The notes: a model not told the origin generated them from the sequence alone. Shown: positions 1 to 9,108, numbered from the stretch's first letter. The stretch: DNA of 64,000 bases from Actinoplanes sichuanensis (GCF_033097365.1 NZ_AP028461.1:5208001-5272000); one strand, 5' to 3'. Numbers and translations: made by a program.

Positions 1-964
1 TGCCGGCGTACTTGGCCGCGATCCGCCCGGCCAGGTCGGGCCGCTCGTGCTCGTCGGCGACGTCGTAGTTGTTCGCGCCGCCGGTGCCGACGATGAACTG
101 GCGGATGCCCTTGTCCTCCGGGACGACCACCGGCGGCGCCATCGCCGTGTCGCTGTTCGCGGTGGCCTTGCCGAGCGGCTCGAACCGCTGGTAGTTGTGG
201 TCGTGGCTGACCAGGACGACGTCGACGCCCCCGTCGAGCAGGGCGTTCCAGACCGGGGTCAGCGGCGCGTAGTCGCCGTGGTGGCCGGCCGACCACAGCG
301 GGTGGTGCCAGTAGGCGAGCGTGCACTTGTTGGGGTGGGCGGCCATGTCGTCCTTCAGCCAGGTCATCATCTTGCTGCCCTTGTCACAGCGGTTCTGTGG
401 GCTGCACAGGTTCGAGTTGACCGCGATCATGTGCCAGCTGCCGATGTCGTAGCTGTAGGCGCCGGGAACGCCGTACGTGTTCTCCTGCTCGGCCTGTTTG
501 CCGAAGTAGCCGTAGTAGCCGGCGGCCTCGGCGGTCTGGTACTCGTGGTTGCCCGGGACCGGCCGGCTGATCGCCTTGTACGGGCCGAAGAACTGGTCGT
601 ACACGTTGGCGAACTCCTCGGCCTTGCCCTTCTCGTACTGCAGGTCGCCGAGTGGCAGGAAGGCGGCCAGGCGCTGACCGGCGAGCAGGTCGGCGACCTT
701 GTTCTCCCGGCAGCCGGCCGGACTGCCCTCGCCACCCCGGTAGACCAGGTTGGTGGGCGCGCACGCGATGTCACCGACGGCGGCGATGAGTTCCCCGTCG
801 GCGTCGGCGGCGACCTGTGGCACGGCGGTGCGGGTCGGGCCGGTCTTGGGGTCGGAGTCCCCACTCAGCGCGGCATAACCGGCGGTCGGCAGGAGTACGG
901 CGGCCAGCAGCCCGGCGATCAGACCGGTATGACGCCGGCGCCGCCGGCTCAGTTCGAAACCCAC
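1..964 (-). CDS. Secreted metallophosphoesterase (partial)
   Basis: Calcineurin-like metallophosphoesterase; its C-terminus is lost at the window edge. From a GTG at 964 the product has an Arg-rich start and a hydrophobic stretch (LIAGLLAAVLLPTAGYA) typical of an export signal, then the catalytic core. Metal-ligand blocks appear in order: GDIAC at about residue 63, GDLQYEKG, PGNHEY, WHHPLW and SHDHNYQRF, with SHDH where many relatives have GHxH. This is the block order of acid/alkaline phosphatase-type enzymes; the natural phosphoester is unknown. It is divergent from the gene at 1107. The start is uncertain because no strong ribosome binding site precedes this GTG. Confidence 0.85.
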   Translation of the reverse strand, partial: MGFELSRRRRRHTGLIAGLLAAVLLPTAGYAALSGDSDPKTGPTRTAVPQVAADADGELIAAVGDIACAPTNLVYRGGEGSPAGCRENKVADLLAGQRLAAFLPLGDLQYEKGKAEEFANVYDQFFGPYKAISRPVPGNHEYQTAEAAGYYGYFGKQAEQENTYGVPGAYSYDIGSWHMIAVNSNLCSPQNRCDKGSKMMTWLKDDMAAHPNKCTLAYWHHPLWSAGHHGDYAPLTPVWNALLDGGVDVVLVSHDHNYQRFEPLGKATANSDTAMAPPVVVPEDKGIRQFIVGTGGANNYDVADEHERPDLAGRIAAKYAG

Positions 965-1106
965 CCCAGCACGATCAGCGGTGCCGGTGGCCGGCCGGGC
1001 ACGGGTACGGGTGCAAACGGGTTGCCGTGCCCGGCGCCGCCGGAACTCCTGCCCGGCAACTCGCGGGTGACCCGGGCACACCCGCGGACCGGCAGAGTCG
1101 GTACGC

Positions 1107-2138
1107 ATGACGATCAGCTCGGGCCGCGTGCGGATGCTGGCCTTCGTGGCGTTCACCGCGATCACCCTGGCCGGGTCGGTCGGGTATGTCGCCGACGCGT
1201 ACGGCGACCGGATCGACGCCGCCACGGGCGCGGTCGGCGACACCGGCGGCGACCCGGCGGCCGTCGCCACGAAGCCGCACGTGGTGTTCCGTAACACCGC
1301 CGCCGGGCCGGGTGCGGGGCACGTCGCCCTGGTCACGCTGGACGCGCCGGGCGGGGCCCGGGCGATCACCCCGGCGGTCTGCGACCGGGTGTACGCGACC
1401 CGCGCCCGCACCGTCTGCCTGGCCGCCACGGCCACCGCGGTCAGCCGCACCTACCGGGTCAGCCTGCTCGACCGGGCCTGGGTCGGCGAGCGTGACCTGG
1501 ACAGTTTTCCCGGCCTGTCCAGCCGGACCCGGCTGGCCCGCGACTCGGCACACGTGGCGACCACGGCGTTCGTCTTCGGTGACTCGTACAACGAGCCGGG
1601 CCGGTTCTCCACCCGGACCACCATCAGCGACGTGACCGGGGCCGGCCGGGTGGAGCTGGAGGACTTCGAGTTCCGCGTCGACGGGCGGGTCAACAAGCGC
1701 AGCGATCGCAACTTCTGGGGTGTCACCTTCGCCCCGGACGGCGACACGTTCTACGCCACCGCGGCTTCGGCCGGCCGGACGTGGCTGGTCCGGGGCAGCC
1801 TGTCGGCGCGTACCCTGACCGCTCTGCATCCGGATGTGGAGTGTCCGTCGTTGTCCCCGGACGCCACCCGGGTCGCCTACAAGAAGCACGGTGACCTGCC
1901 CGACGGGCAGTGGCGACTGGCGGTGCTCGACCTGCGTACCGGGCGCGAGACCGTGCTGTCGGAGACCCGCAGCGTCGACGACCAGGCGGAGTGGCTCGAT
2001 GACGAGCACGTCCTGTACGGGCTGCAGACCGGCCCGGTCGGCAACCGGCGGTCCGACGTGTGGGCCGCTGACGCCGACGGCGGCGGGTCGCCCCGGCTGT
2101 TCATCGAGAACGCCTGGTCGCCCGCCGTCGTACGGTGA
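1107..2138 (+). CDS. TolB/PD40-like beta-propeller protein
   Basis: Predicted exported or membrane-anchored protein of 343 residues. Residues about 10-28 form one hydrophobic segment that could be a signal anchor. The rest is beta-rich and contains PD40-style blade motifs, for example FAPDGDTFYATA, LSPDATRVAYKK and DVWAADADGGG near the C-terminus. Such propellers usually bind partners or ligands rather than catalyse, and no catalytic motif is visible. It is convergent with the next gene, with only 3 bases between the stops. No partner gene suggests a specific pathway. Confidence 0.75.
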   Translation: MTISSGRVRMLAFVAFTAITLAGSVGYVADAYGDRIDAATGAVGDTGGDPAAVATKPHVVFRNTAAGPGAGHVALVTLDAPGGARAITPAVCDRVYATRARTVCLAATATAVSRTYRVSLLDRAWVGERDLDSFPGLSSRTRLARDSAHVATTAFVFGDSYNEPGRFSTRTTISDVTGAGRVELEDFEFRVDGRVNKRSDRNFWGVTFAPDGDTFYATAASAGRTWLVRGSLSARTLTALHPDVECPSLSPDATRVAYKKHGDLPDGQWRLAVLDLRTGRETVLSETRSVDDQAEWLDDEHVLYGLQTGPVGNRRSDVWAADADGGGSPRLFIENAWSPAVVR

Positions 2139-2141
2139 TCG

Positions 2142-2894
2142 TCAGCTGGGAACCGCGTTGAGTTTGATCTTGCCGTCCTGGCGGGTGCAGGTGCCCCAGC
2201 CGTTGGCGGTGGTGACCTTCAGGTAGTAGGCGCGCTTCGGGTCGAGGCCGGTGAAGATCTTCGAGAACTTGGCGTTGGTCCAGCCGGTCTGGGTGGCGGT
2301 GGTGGTCGTGATGACCTTCTTGTCGATGATCCGGACGAGCTGCAGGTTGAGGGTGACGCCGATGGTCGGGGCCTTCAGGTTGTCCGACTGGGCGCCGCCG
2401 GTCGGCCCGCCGAGGTATCCCTTCCACTGCGGTGCGGCCATCTCGAAGGTGGCCCGGGTGCGGTCGGCGGCCCGGTAGGCGCGGGCCTTGGTGACGATCG
2501 TCGGTGCGAGGGTCTTCTCGGTGACGGTCACCGACGCGCCCTGGCCGATGCTGTCCTCGGCCCGGACCGTGATCCGGTAGGTGGCGCACTTGTCGGCGGT
2601 GGCGACGGTCAGCTTGTACCGGCCGTCGACCTGCGCCGCGGTCGCCTGCACCAGGTAGTTGGTGACGGTGCTGCCGTCGGTGACCTTGACCCGGTAGCGG
2701 GTGGCGTGGGCGGCCGGCTTCCAGTAGACGTCGGTCTGGGCCGCGTTGACCGTGGACCGGACCTGCTGCACACCCATCGGCGTGGTGGGCACCTCGGCGG
2801 CGGAGACGGTGGCCGCCGACGCCGCGTGCGGCACGGCGAGCAGGCCACCGGCGACGGCGAGGCCCAGCATTGCGGTATGACGCCAGAACTTCAT
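2142..2894 (-). CDS. Secreted fibronectin type III-like protein
   Basis: Exported protein of 250 residues. The ATG at 2894 is preferred over an upstream in-frame start because it gives a clean signal peptide: MKFWRH, then a hydrophobic run ending in ASAA. The mature part holds about two beta-sandwich segments with fibronectin-like spacing (VYWKPAAHATRYRVKV, and later KRAYYLKVTTANGWG). Two cysteines at the end of the first domain and near the C-terminus could form a disulfide. No enzymatic motif is seen. A role in surface or matrix binding is only a guess from the fold. Confidence 0.7.
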   Translation of the reverse strand: MKFWRHTAMLGLAVAGGLLAVPHAASAATVSAAEVPTTPMGVQQVRSTVNAAQTDVYWKPAAHATRYRVKVTDGSTVTNYLVQATAAQVDGRYKLTVATADKCATYRITVRAEDSIGQGASVTVTEKTLAPTIVTKARAYRAADRTRATFEMAAPQWKGYLGGPTGGAQSDNLKAPTIGVTLNLQLVRIIDKKVITTTTATQTGWTNAKFSKIFTGLDPKRAYYLKVTTANGWGTCTRQDGKIKLNAVPS

Positions 2895-2979
2895 GATCAC
2901 TACCCCGTGTTGTTCCGTGTTGACCCGACTAATCTGACGGCCGAATCTCAAGGCCTGGTCAAGCGCGGTTCTGGATCCG

Positions 2980-5274
2980 TCACGGTTTCACCGTCCGGAC
3001 CTCCGTGATCGCGCCGAAGTCGCCGTTCTGGTGATACGCCACCACGTGATAGGTGGTGCCGGCCGGTGCGCCCGGGTCGGCGAACTGCTCGGTGCGGGTG
3101 CCGCTCACCAGACCGATCCGGTCGACCAGGTGCACGTCGCCCTTGAGCGTGTCGTCGACCGACACGTACACCTTGGCGTAGGCCGCCCCGGGTGGCGCGA
3201 CAGCCGTGTACGAGCTGGTGATCCAGTTGCCGCGGGTCTCCACCGAGCCGATGTTGGCGGTGGCCAGCCGGGCGACCAGCACCATCTTCGAGTTGTAGAA
3301 CTCGACGCCGGTGCGGGCCCGCCGGCCGCGCCCGGTCAGCACCTGATACGACGCGACCGCGGTGTAGTTACGGCCGGCGACGACCGCGACCGGCCGGCCG
3401 GCGGCGGCGACGGTTCCGGCGGTGGTGGCGGTCAGCGCCAGCGACGAGGTGCCGACGGCGCCCGCACCGGTGTACCGCGCGACGGTGGCGCCGCTGACCG
3501 GGGTGAACGCCGCGAAGTCGGCGGCGGGCATCAGGTTGCCGGGGACCACGGCGCTGCCGGTACGCAGGTCGGCGACCGCCCGCCCGTCTCGGAACACCCG
3601 GTAGCCGGCGATCGGGACACCGGCCTGCGGGTCGCTCTCGGCCCAGGTGACGGCGCCGGGGGCCGCCGCCGGGCTGCCCGGTGCGACCGGGACGGCCAGG
3701 CCGCGGTTGAGGTGGCCGAGCACGCCGATGGCCACGTTGGCCGCGCCGTTCGGGCCGGTCAGCACGGTGTTGCGGACCGTGCTGGGCGCCGACCGACCGC
3801 CCAGTTGGACACCGAACCAGGTGGTCGGGGTGCGGTGCTTCTCGTCGATCCGGTCGACGACGGTGTTGCCGTAGATCCGGTCGCCGTCGCCGATACCGAC
3901 CGCGATGCCGCTGGTCTCGAACGTTCCGGCACCGGTGTTGTACTCGTACGATCCGCCCGTACCCGCGTTCTCGATCAGGTTGCCGGTGATCGTGTCGGGC
4001 GCGGTCTTGAGCCGGTCCGCCCGCCCGGTGACGATCACCCCGGATTCGGCCGGCCGCACGATCGTGTTGCCCTGCACGACGTTGCCACCGCCGGGCCGCA
4101 CGATGTGGCTCTGACCGCTGTAGTCGCCGTAGGTGATGGTGACGCCCGCGTCGAACGAGTCGACGATACGGTTGCCGGAGACCACCGATCCCCGCGGATT
4201 GGTGATGTCCCGGTTCGCGCCGACGTGCTCGTAGCCGCTGTTCGACTGGAGCACGACGTGCGCGCCGTGCAGCACGTTGCCGGTGACCGACGCCTCCGGC
4301 ACACCCTCGAGGTAGATGGTCCCGTAGTCGCTCACCGACCGGGCGGCCGCCACCGCCCGGTCGGTGAAGATCGAGTTGTTGCGGATGGTCGGCCGCAGCG
4401 CGTTGGTGAGGTCGACGCCGTTGCCACGGATCGTCCGGTCGAACTGGTTGTGTTCGATGATCAGGTTCTCGTTCTGGCCGCCGCCGATGTTGTCCTCGTC
4501 GCCGGACTCCGCGCCACCCCAGTTGTCGAACCGGTTGTCGACCAGGCGGACGTTCTCGGCGTCGTACACCCAGATCTTGAAGTATTCGACGTTGGTGACC
4601 CGGACCTGCCGGACCGTCCAGCCGTCGCCGGCGCTGACGCCGCCGCCCATGTTGGTGGTGGCGCCCGGCAGGCGCCGGAAGTCGCAGTCCTGCCCGGGTC
4701 GGGCCGGCAGGGCCGTCGGCACCGCGGCGCCCGCCCCGGTCCGGCAGTTGCCGTTGACGGTGAGGTCGGAGATCAGCTGGGTGCTGCCCGGCGAGGTGAC
4801 GTCGTTGTGCCGGATGATGCTGCTGTACAGCCAGTTCGCCGGAATCGACGGATCCATCCGCAGCACGGTCGCGGTGATGCCGGCACCGCGCAGGCTGACG
4901 TACGGCGGAAGCCGCAGACCCCGGTTGATCAGCCATTCCCCGGCCGGCAGGAACACCGTCACCGGCACCGGGCCGGACCCGATGGAACCGTCGGCACCGA
5001 GACCGGTCCGGACCCGGGCCGCCTCGATGGTGTCGGTCAGCGCGGTGTGGTTGACCCTGCTGTCGGCGACCGGGGCCGGGGCGACCACACAGTTCGGGTC
5101 GGCCGCACACTGGCCGGCGGTCAGCGGTGCCGGGCTGACCGTGGCGGCGAGCGAGTAACCGCTCGGCGGCTCCTCCCCGGACCGTGCCGGTGCGGCCAGC
5201 ATCGGAACCGTGACCAGTGACAACAGTCCTGCTCCAACGGCCCGGCGCACGGGTCTGGCGAATGACGACGGCAT
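2980..5274 (-). CDS. Secreted right-handed beta-helix protein with C-terminal sandwich domain
   Basis: 764-residue exported protein. The ATG at 5274 gives a signal peptide (MPSSFARPVRRAVGAGLLSL and following). Residues about 90-480 carry repeated short coils of the parallel beta-helix type, such as NLIIEHNQFD, PTIRNNSIF, VVSGNRIVDS, VVQGNTIV and RIYGNTVVD, as in pectate-lyase-like (PbH1/NosD) proteins. A fibronectin-like stretch and a galactose-binding-like sandwich follow (GNWITSSYTAVAPP). The fold is typical of polysaccharide lyases or hydrolases, but the catalytic set cannot be assigned, so the substrate is unknown. It lies beside a glycoside-use locus, which fits a role on plant or microbial polysaccharide. 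Confidence 0.75.
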   Translation of the reverse strand: MPSSFARPVRRAVGAGLLSLVTVPMLAAPARSGEEPPSGYSLAATVSPAPLTAGQCAADPNCVVAPAPVADSRVNHTALTDTIEAARVRTGLGADGSIGSGPVPVTVFLPAGEWLINRGLRLPPYVSLRGAGITATVLRMDPSIPANWLYSSIIRHNDVTSPGSTQLISDLTVNGNCRTGAGAAVPTALPARPGQDCDFRRLPGATTNMGGGVSAGDGWTVRQVRVTNVEYFKIWVYDAENVRLVDNRFDNWGGAESGDEDNIGGGQNENLIIEHNQFDRTIRGNGVDLTNALRPTIRNNSIFTDRAVAAARSVSDYGTIYLEGVPEASVTGNVLHGAHVVLQSNSGYEHVGANRDITNPRGSVVSGNRIVDSFDAGVTITYGDYSGQSHIVRPGGGNVVQGNTIVRPAESGVIVTGRADRLKTAPDTITGNLIENAGTGGSYEYNTGAGTFETSGIAVGIGDGDRIYGNTVVDRIDEKHRTPTTWFGVQLGGRSAPSTVRNTVLTGPNGAANVAIGVLGHLNRGLAVPVAPGSPAAAPGAVTWAESDPQAGVPIAGYRVFRDGRAVADLRTGSAVVPGNLMPAADFAAFTPVSGATVARYTGAGAVGTSSLALTATTAGTVAAAGRPVAVVAGRNYTAVASYQVLTGRGRRARTGVEFYNSKMVLVARLATANIGSVETRGNWITSSYTAVAPPGAAYAKVYVSVDDTLKGDVHLVDRIGLVSGTRTEQFADPGAPAGTTYHVVAYHQNGDFGAITEVRTVKP

Positions 5275-5330
5275 GACCGAAGCATCGGCCCGCCGCCTCA
5301 AGCCCGGCTCAAGCGGAGCGCAGGACCACG

Positions 5331-5838
5331 TCAGGCCGCGACCGACGACAGCCACCCCGCCATGCGCTCGATGCCGCGGACCGCGGCCGGGTTGTCCGGC
5401 TCGTTGAGGTGGCCGTGACGGGTGCCGTCGTCGCGTAATCGCAAGGTGGCGCCGGCGGTCAGAGCACCCCCGGCGCTGGCCCCGCCGATCGCCCAGCGCC
5501 GCGCCGCGGGTCGCGAGCACGCCCAGGCGAAGGCGACGCCGACCTCCTCGGAGGCGACCGGATAGTGGAAACCCTGCCGTCCGGCGCTGCCGGTGGTCAG
5601 TCCAGGACCGGCGCCAGGCGATAGTCCACGGCCACGACCGCGATGCCGCGTTCGGCGAACTGCCGGGCGGCCCAGTCGCTCTCCGGCATGTCGAGGTCAC
5701 CGCCGAAGAAGGCGCCGCTATGCGCCCAGACGAGTCCGGTCCTGGTCTCTCTCGACGGCGTGTAGACGCGTACGGGTATCGGGCCGTACGGTCCGCCGGT
5801 TCTCGATCCTGATGTCCACGCAGTGCCTTCCGCCGGGT
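5331..5838 (-). pseudogene. Alpha/beta-hydrolase remnant (HSL-type esterase)
   Basis: Decayed alpha/beta hydrolase. One frame reads GPYGPIPVRVYTPSRE, then an oxyanion-hole-like HSGAFFGGDL and the family signature AVDYRLAP. The homology then moves to another frame with the nucleophile elbow GGASAGGALTAG, and ends in NEPDNPAAVRGIERMAGWL at a TGA (5331-5333). There is no N-terminal part before the LacI stop at 5838, there is a frameshift after YRLAP near 5600, and the segment between the nucleophile elbow and the C-terminal helix is too short, so the Asp/His half of the triad is missing or displaced. It cannot give a functional esterase as read. Confidence 0.7.
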
Positions 5839-6866
5839 CAGACCGCCGCAGTGGTACGCCGTACGACCAGGGTCGGGGTCAGCTTCACCTGGGCGGTGCG
5901 GCGGTCCCGTCGGCCGATCCGCTCGACCAGCAGACGGGCGGCGTTGGCGCCCATCTGGCGGCCGTCCTGGTCGACGCTGGTCAGCGAGATCGGCCCGAAC
6001 GCGGCGAGCGCACTGTTGTCGTAGCCGGCCACCGAGATGTCGCCGGGCACCGACAGTCCGGCCTCGGCGATCGCCTCGAGGGCGCCGAGCGCCACCACGT
6101 CGGCGCCGGCGAAGACGGCGGTGGGCCGCACCGGGCGGGCGAGCAGCTGTTGCGCGCCCAGGTAGCCGCCCGCCTGGGTGTAACTGGTCGACGCGATGTC
6201 GATCTCGGCTTCCAGCCCGTGGGCGATCATCGCCTGCCGGTAGCCGTGGGCGCGCTGGGCGTTCGGCATCTCGGCGAGCCGCACCCGATCGGTCTCGTGG
6301 TGTTCGATGTGCGCGATCCGCCGGTGGCCGAGGCCGACCAGGTGGTCGACGACCAGGGCGGCGCCGGCGATGTCGTCGTCGGTGACGCTGTCGTACGCGG
6401 GTGAGGAGCCGTGCCGGCCGACGACCACGGTCGGTACGGCGGCGGCGACCTCGTTGAGGCGCTTCTTGGCGGAGACCGGGGCGATCAGGACGAGGCCGTC
6501 CATGCTGCGGTCGATCATCGCGTCGATGACCTTGGCCTCGGCCTTCTCGCCGTTGCAGCCGGGTGCGAGCAGGACCTGGTAGTCGGTGTCGCCGAGCTGG
6601 GTGGTGATGCCGTCGAGAATGTCGGCGAAGAACAGGTTGCGCAGCTCGGGAAGCATCACGCCGATGGTGTACGTCTGCCCGCGCAGTCCCCGGGCGGCGG
6701 CGGACGGCCGGTAGCCCAGCTCGTCGATGGCCTGCTGCACCTTCTCCCGCATGGCCGGGCTGGCGCCGTACGCGTTGCGCAGCACCTTGGAGACGGCTGT
6801 GGTGGACACGCTGGCGTGCCGCGCGACGTCGACGATGGTGATGCGACGGGGCGTCGGCTTGTCCAC
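5838..6866 (-). CDS. LacI-family transcriptional regulator (first of tandem pair)
   Basis: LacI/GalR-type repressor, 342 residues from a GTG at 6866 with the ribosome site GAAGGAG just upstream; a TTG further upstream is also open. N-terminal helix-turn-helix: ITIVDVARHASVSTTAVSKV, followed by the hinge YRPSAAARGL. The remainder is a periplasmic-binding-protein-like effector domain (FFADILDG, MDGLVLIAP, PGDISVAGYDN). It lies 40 bases downstream of a close paralogue, and both are divergent from the transporter/rhamnosidase operon. The likely effector is a sugar released from the glycosides that operon handles; rhamnose is an inference. Confidence 0.92.
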   Translation of the reverse strand: MDKPTPRRITIVDVARHASVSTTAVSKVLRNAYGASPAMREKVQQAIDELGYRPSAAARGLRGQTYTIGVMLPELRNLFFADILDGITTQLGDTDYQVLLAPGCNGEKAEAKVIDAMIDRSMDGLVLIAPVSAKKRLNEVAAAVPTVVVGRHGSSPAYDSVTDDDIAGAALVVDHLVGLGHRRIAHIEHHETDRVRLAEMPNAQRAHGYRQAMIAHGLEAEIDIASTSYTQAGGYLGAQQLLARPVRPTAVFAGADVVALGALEAIAEAGLSVPGDISVAGYDNSALAAFGPISLTSVDQDGRQMGANAARLLVERIGRRDRRTAQVKLTPTLVVRRTTAAV

Positions 6867-6906
6867 CAGGTCTCCTTCGTGGTCGGGGTTCCGCAAAGCG
6901 TACTGA

Positions 6907-7944
6907 TCAGCGTGGCGGACCGGTCGTGGCCCGGACGACCGGGGTGGGGGCGAGTTTCACCCGCGCTGCCGGACGGCCGGGATCGGTGATGCGGTCCAGC
7001 AGCAGCCGGATCGCCGTCGTGCCGATCCGGTGGCCGCCCTGGTCCACGGTCGTCAGCGAGATCGGCCGGAAACCGGCCAGCGTGATGTCGTCGTACCCGC
7101 TGACCGAGATGTCACCGGGCACCGACAGACCGGCCTCGGTGAGCGCGTCGAGGACACCCAACGCGACCACGTCGGCGCCCGCGAAGATCGCGGTGGGCGG
7201 TACCGGGCGATCGAGCAGGATCCGGGCACCGTGATAGCCGCCGTCGCGGGTGTAACCGGTCGAGACGATGTCGATGTGCTCCCCGAGGCCATGCGAGAGC
7301 ATGGCGTGGCGGTAGCCGTCGGCGCGCAGCGCGTTGGGCATCTCGGCGAGCCGGACCGGGTCGGTCTCGCGGTGCTCGATGTGGGCGATGCGGCGGTGTC
7401 CCAGCCCGGCGAGGTGCGCCACCATCAGCCCGGCACCGGCGAAGTCGTCGTCGTTGACGGTGTCGAATCCCGTCGAGCGACTGTGCCGGCCGATCACGAC
7501 TGTCGGCACGGTACGCCCGACGCGTTCCAGGTGTGCCGGGCGGGAGACCGGGGCGATCAGGATCAGGCCGTCCATGCTGCGGTCGATCATGGCTTCGGTG
7601 ACCCGCGCCTCGCTCGTCACGTCGTCGCAGCCGGACGTCATGAACAGCTGGTACTCGGTGCCGTCGAGGTGTTCGGCGACGCCGTCGAGGATGTCGGCGA
7701 AGAACGGGTTCCGGACGTCGGGCAGCATCACGCCGAGGGTCCATGTCCGGCCGCGGAGGGCCCGTGCGGCGGCCGAGGGCCGATAGCCGAGCTCGTCGAC
7801 GGCGGCGTTCACCCGGCTGCGCATCTGCGAGCTGGTCCCGTACGCGTTGCGCAGCACCTTGGACACCGCGGTCGTCGACACACCAGCGTGCCGGGCCACG
7901 TCCACGATCGTCACCCTCCGGACGGTGGCCGGTTGATGGTGCAT
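6907..7944 (-). CDS. LacI-family transcriptional regulator (second of tandem pair)
   Basis: 345-residue LacI/GalR-type repressor, close paralogue of the gene at 5838. The recognition helix region VSTTAVSKVLRNAYG is identical in both, so they probably share operators, while the ligand-binding halves differ (FFADILDGVAEHL against FFADILDGITTQL; GYDDITLAGF against GYDNSALAAF). GGGAGAG precedes the ATG. It is transcribed away from the permease gene at 8215, and the 270-base region between contains three GAAACG-type operator candidates. A duplicated pair with one DNA site and two effectors is a reasonable reading but is inferred. Confidence 0.92.
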   Translation of the reverse strand: MHHQPATVRRVTIVDVARHAGVSTTAVSKVLRNAYGTSSQMRSRVNAAVDELGYRPSAAARALRGRTWTLGVMLPDVRNPFFADILDGVAEHLDGTEYQLFMTSGCDDVTSEARVTEAMIDRSMDGLILIAPVSRPAHLERVGRTVPTVVIGRHSRSTGFDTVNDDDFAGAGLMVAHLAGLGHRRIAHIEHRETDPVRLAEMPNALRADGYRHAMLSHGLGEHIDIVSTGYTRDGGYHGARILLDRPVPPTAIFAGADVVALGVLDALTEAGLSVPGDISVSGYDDITLAGFRPISLTTVDQGGHRIGTTAIRLLLDRITDPGRPAARVKLAPTPVVRATTGPPR

Positions 7945-7960
7945 GAACTCTCCCTGCTTA

Positions 7961-7975
7961 GTGAAACGTTACCCA
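7961..7975 (+). promoter_or_regulatory. LacI-type operator candidate 1
   Basis: The sequence gTGAAACGTTaccca carries the left half and centre of the palindrome TGAAACGTTTCA, a common type for LacI-family repressors (central CG flanked by AA/TT). It starts 17 bases upstream of the second LacI start, which would suit autoregulation. Confidence 0.5.
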
Positions 7976-8105
7976 CCATAGAGATGATCAGCTTCTCAGG
8001 GAAGCGGTTGCCGACGGGTGGAGCAGCTCCAGTACGAGCCGATATTGCTGGCCACCAAACCCTTGACGCTGTTCGGCACGCGCTCGTAAGGTCGGCGAAA
8101 CATTT

Positions 8106-8121
8106 GGAAAACGTTGCCCAC
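8106..8121 (+). promoter_or_regulatory. LacI-type operator candidate 2
   Basis: ggaaAACGTTgcccac resembles the site at 7961 (AAACGTTxCCCA in the same orientation). It sits mid-way in the divergent region. Confidence 0.45.
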
Positions 8122-8186
8122 ATCACTCCGGCGCCGCCCCGGCCGCCTCGCCACGGCGCTGACGCCGCGGCCGTTCCACCTGTCTA

Positions 8187-8198
8187 TGAAACGATTCA
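8187..8198 (+). promoter_or_regulatory. LacI-type operator candidate 3
   Basis: TGAAACGATTCA is a near-perfect palindrome, one base off TGAAACGTTTCA, placed directly before the ribosome site (AAGGTGG, 8201-8207) of the first permease gene, where a bound repressor would block expression. Confidence 0.5.
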
Positions 8199-8214
8199 GC
8201 AAGGTGGGTTTCCC

Positions 8215-9108
8215 GTGACAACCGATCTCCAACCGCGCCGCCGGACATCTGCCGCGCCACCCTGGTGGTTCACCCTCCCGGCGCTGCTGCTGTTCGCCTT
8301 CGTGGTGCTCGTCCCCAGCGCCCGAGGCGTCTACTACGCCTTCACCGACTGGGACGGCCTCGACCCCGACTTCGCGTTCATCGGCCTGGACAACTTCACC
8401 GCCATGGCCGACGACCCGGACGCGTTGCAGGCCATCTGGCACACCCTGCTGATCGCGGTCGCGATCACCGTGCTGCAGAACGGCCTGGGCCTGCTTTTGG
8501 CGCTCGGCGTCAACACCGCGATCAAGAGCCGCAACCTCCTGCGGGTGCTGCTGTTCGCGCCGGCCGTGGTCACGCCGATCGTCACCGCGTACCTGTGGCG
8601 CAACCTGCTGGGCCCCGACGGTGCGGTCAACAGCCTGCTCGGGGTGTTCGGTGTCGAGGGCCGGAACTGGCTCGGCGATCCGGACCTGGCGTTGTGGATG
8701 ATCGTCCTGGTGGTGGTCTGGCAGTTCGCCGGCTACTCCATGGTCATCTTCGTTGCGGGTCTTCAGTCGATCCCCAAGGAGATCTACGAGGCCGCCGCGA
8801 TCGACGGCAGCGGACCGGTCCGCCGGTTCTGGTCGATCGTCCGGCCGCTGCTCGCGCCCGCCGTCACGATCAACCTGATGCTGTCGATCATCGGCGGGAT
8901 CAAGCTGTTCGACCAGGTGTACGCGCTGACCGGGGGCGGTCCGGGGCACGCCACCGACACCATCTCCACCCTGATCTACAAGGACGCGTTCACCCTCGGC
9001 GAGTTCGGCTACAGCATCGCGCTGGCCGTCGTGCTCACCGCCATCGTCGCGGTCATCTCCGCCGGCCAGTACACGGTCCTGAACCGCAACGAGAAGGCGG
9101 CCTCATGA
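8215..9108 (+). CDS. Sugar ABC transporter permease (MalF-type)
   Basis: Integral membrane subunit of a CUT1-type sugar importer, 297 residues, from the GTG at 8215 after AAGGTGG. A first membrane segment (FTLPALLLFAFVVLVPSARG) is followed by five more. The EAA-type loop that contacts the ATPase is visible as EAAAIDGSGPVRRFWSI. It overlaps the next permease by four bases and belongs to the operon running to the esterase at 19831. With two permeases and the binding protein at 12571 but no ATPase gene, it probably uses a shared MsiK-like ATPase from elsewhere. The transported sugar is inferred to be a rhamnoside fragment. Confidence 0.92.
   Translation: MTTDLQPRRRTSAAPPWWFTLPALLLFAFVVLVPSARGVYYAFTDWDGLDPDFAFIGLDNFTAMADDPDALQAIWHTLLIAVAITVLQNGLGLLLALGVNTAIKSRNLLRVLLFAPAVVTPIVTAYLWRNLLGPDGAVNSLLGVFGVEGRNWLGDPDLALWMIVLVVVWQFAGYSMVIFVAGLQSIPKEIYEAAAIDGSGPVRRFWSIVRPLLAPAVTINLMLSIIGGIKLFDQVYALTGGGPGHATDTISTLIYKDAFTLGEFGYSIALAVVLTAIVAVISAGQYTVLNRNEKAAS

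Larger units (their letters stand above)
7945..8214. promoter_or_regulatory. Divergent control region of the glycoside locus
   Basis: Intergenic region between the second LacI gene and the ABC permease. It is the only non-coding gap large enough to hold the operon promoter. Three related sites with the core AAACG lie in it, at 7961, 8106 and 8187, the last one 28 bases before the permease start. No gene is visible on either strand. Confidence 0.6.

Noticed and set aside
47..1294. Long plus-strand reading of 415 codons
   Set aside because: Antisense to the metallophosphoesterase; repetitive Val/Ala/Gly/Arg composition and no motif. The minus strand gives a clear family.
3031..5220. 729-codon plus-strand reading
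   Set aside because: Shadow of the beta-helix gene on the opposite strand; no domain and typical antisense composition.
7030..8214. N-terminal extension of the permease reading
   Set aside because: The first roughly 400 codons are antisense to the second LacI gene; the ribosome site and first membrane segment place the start at 8215.
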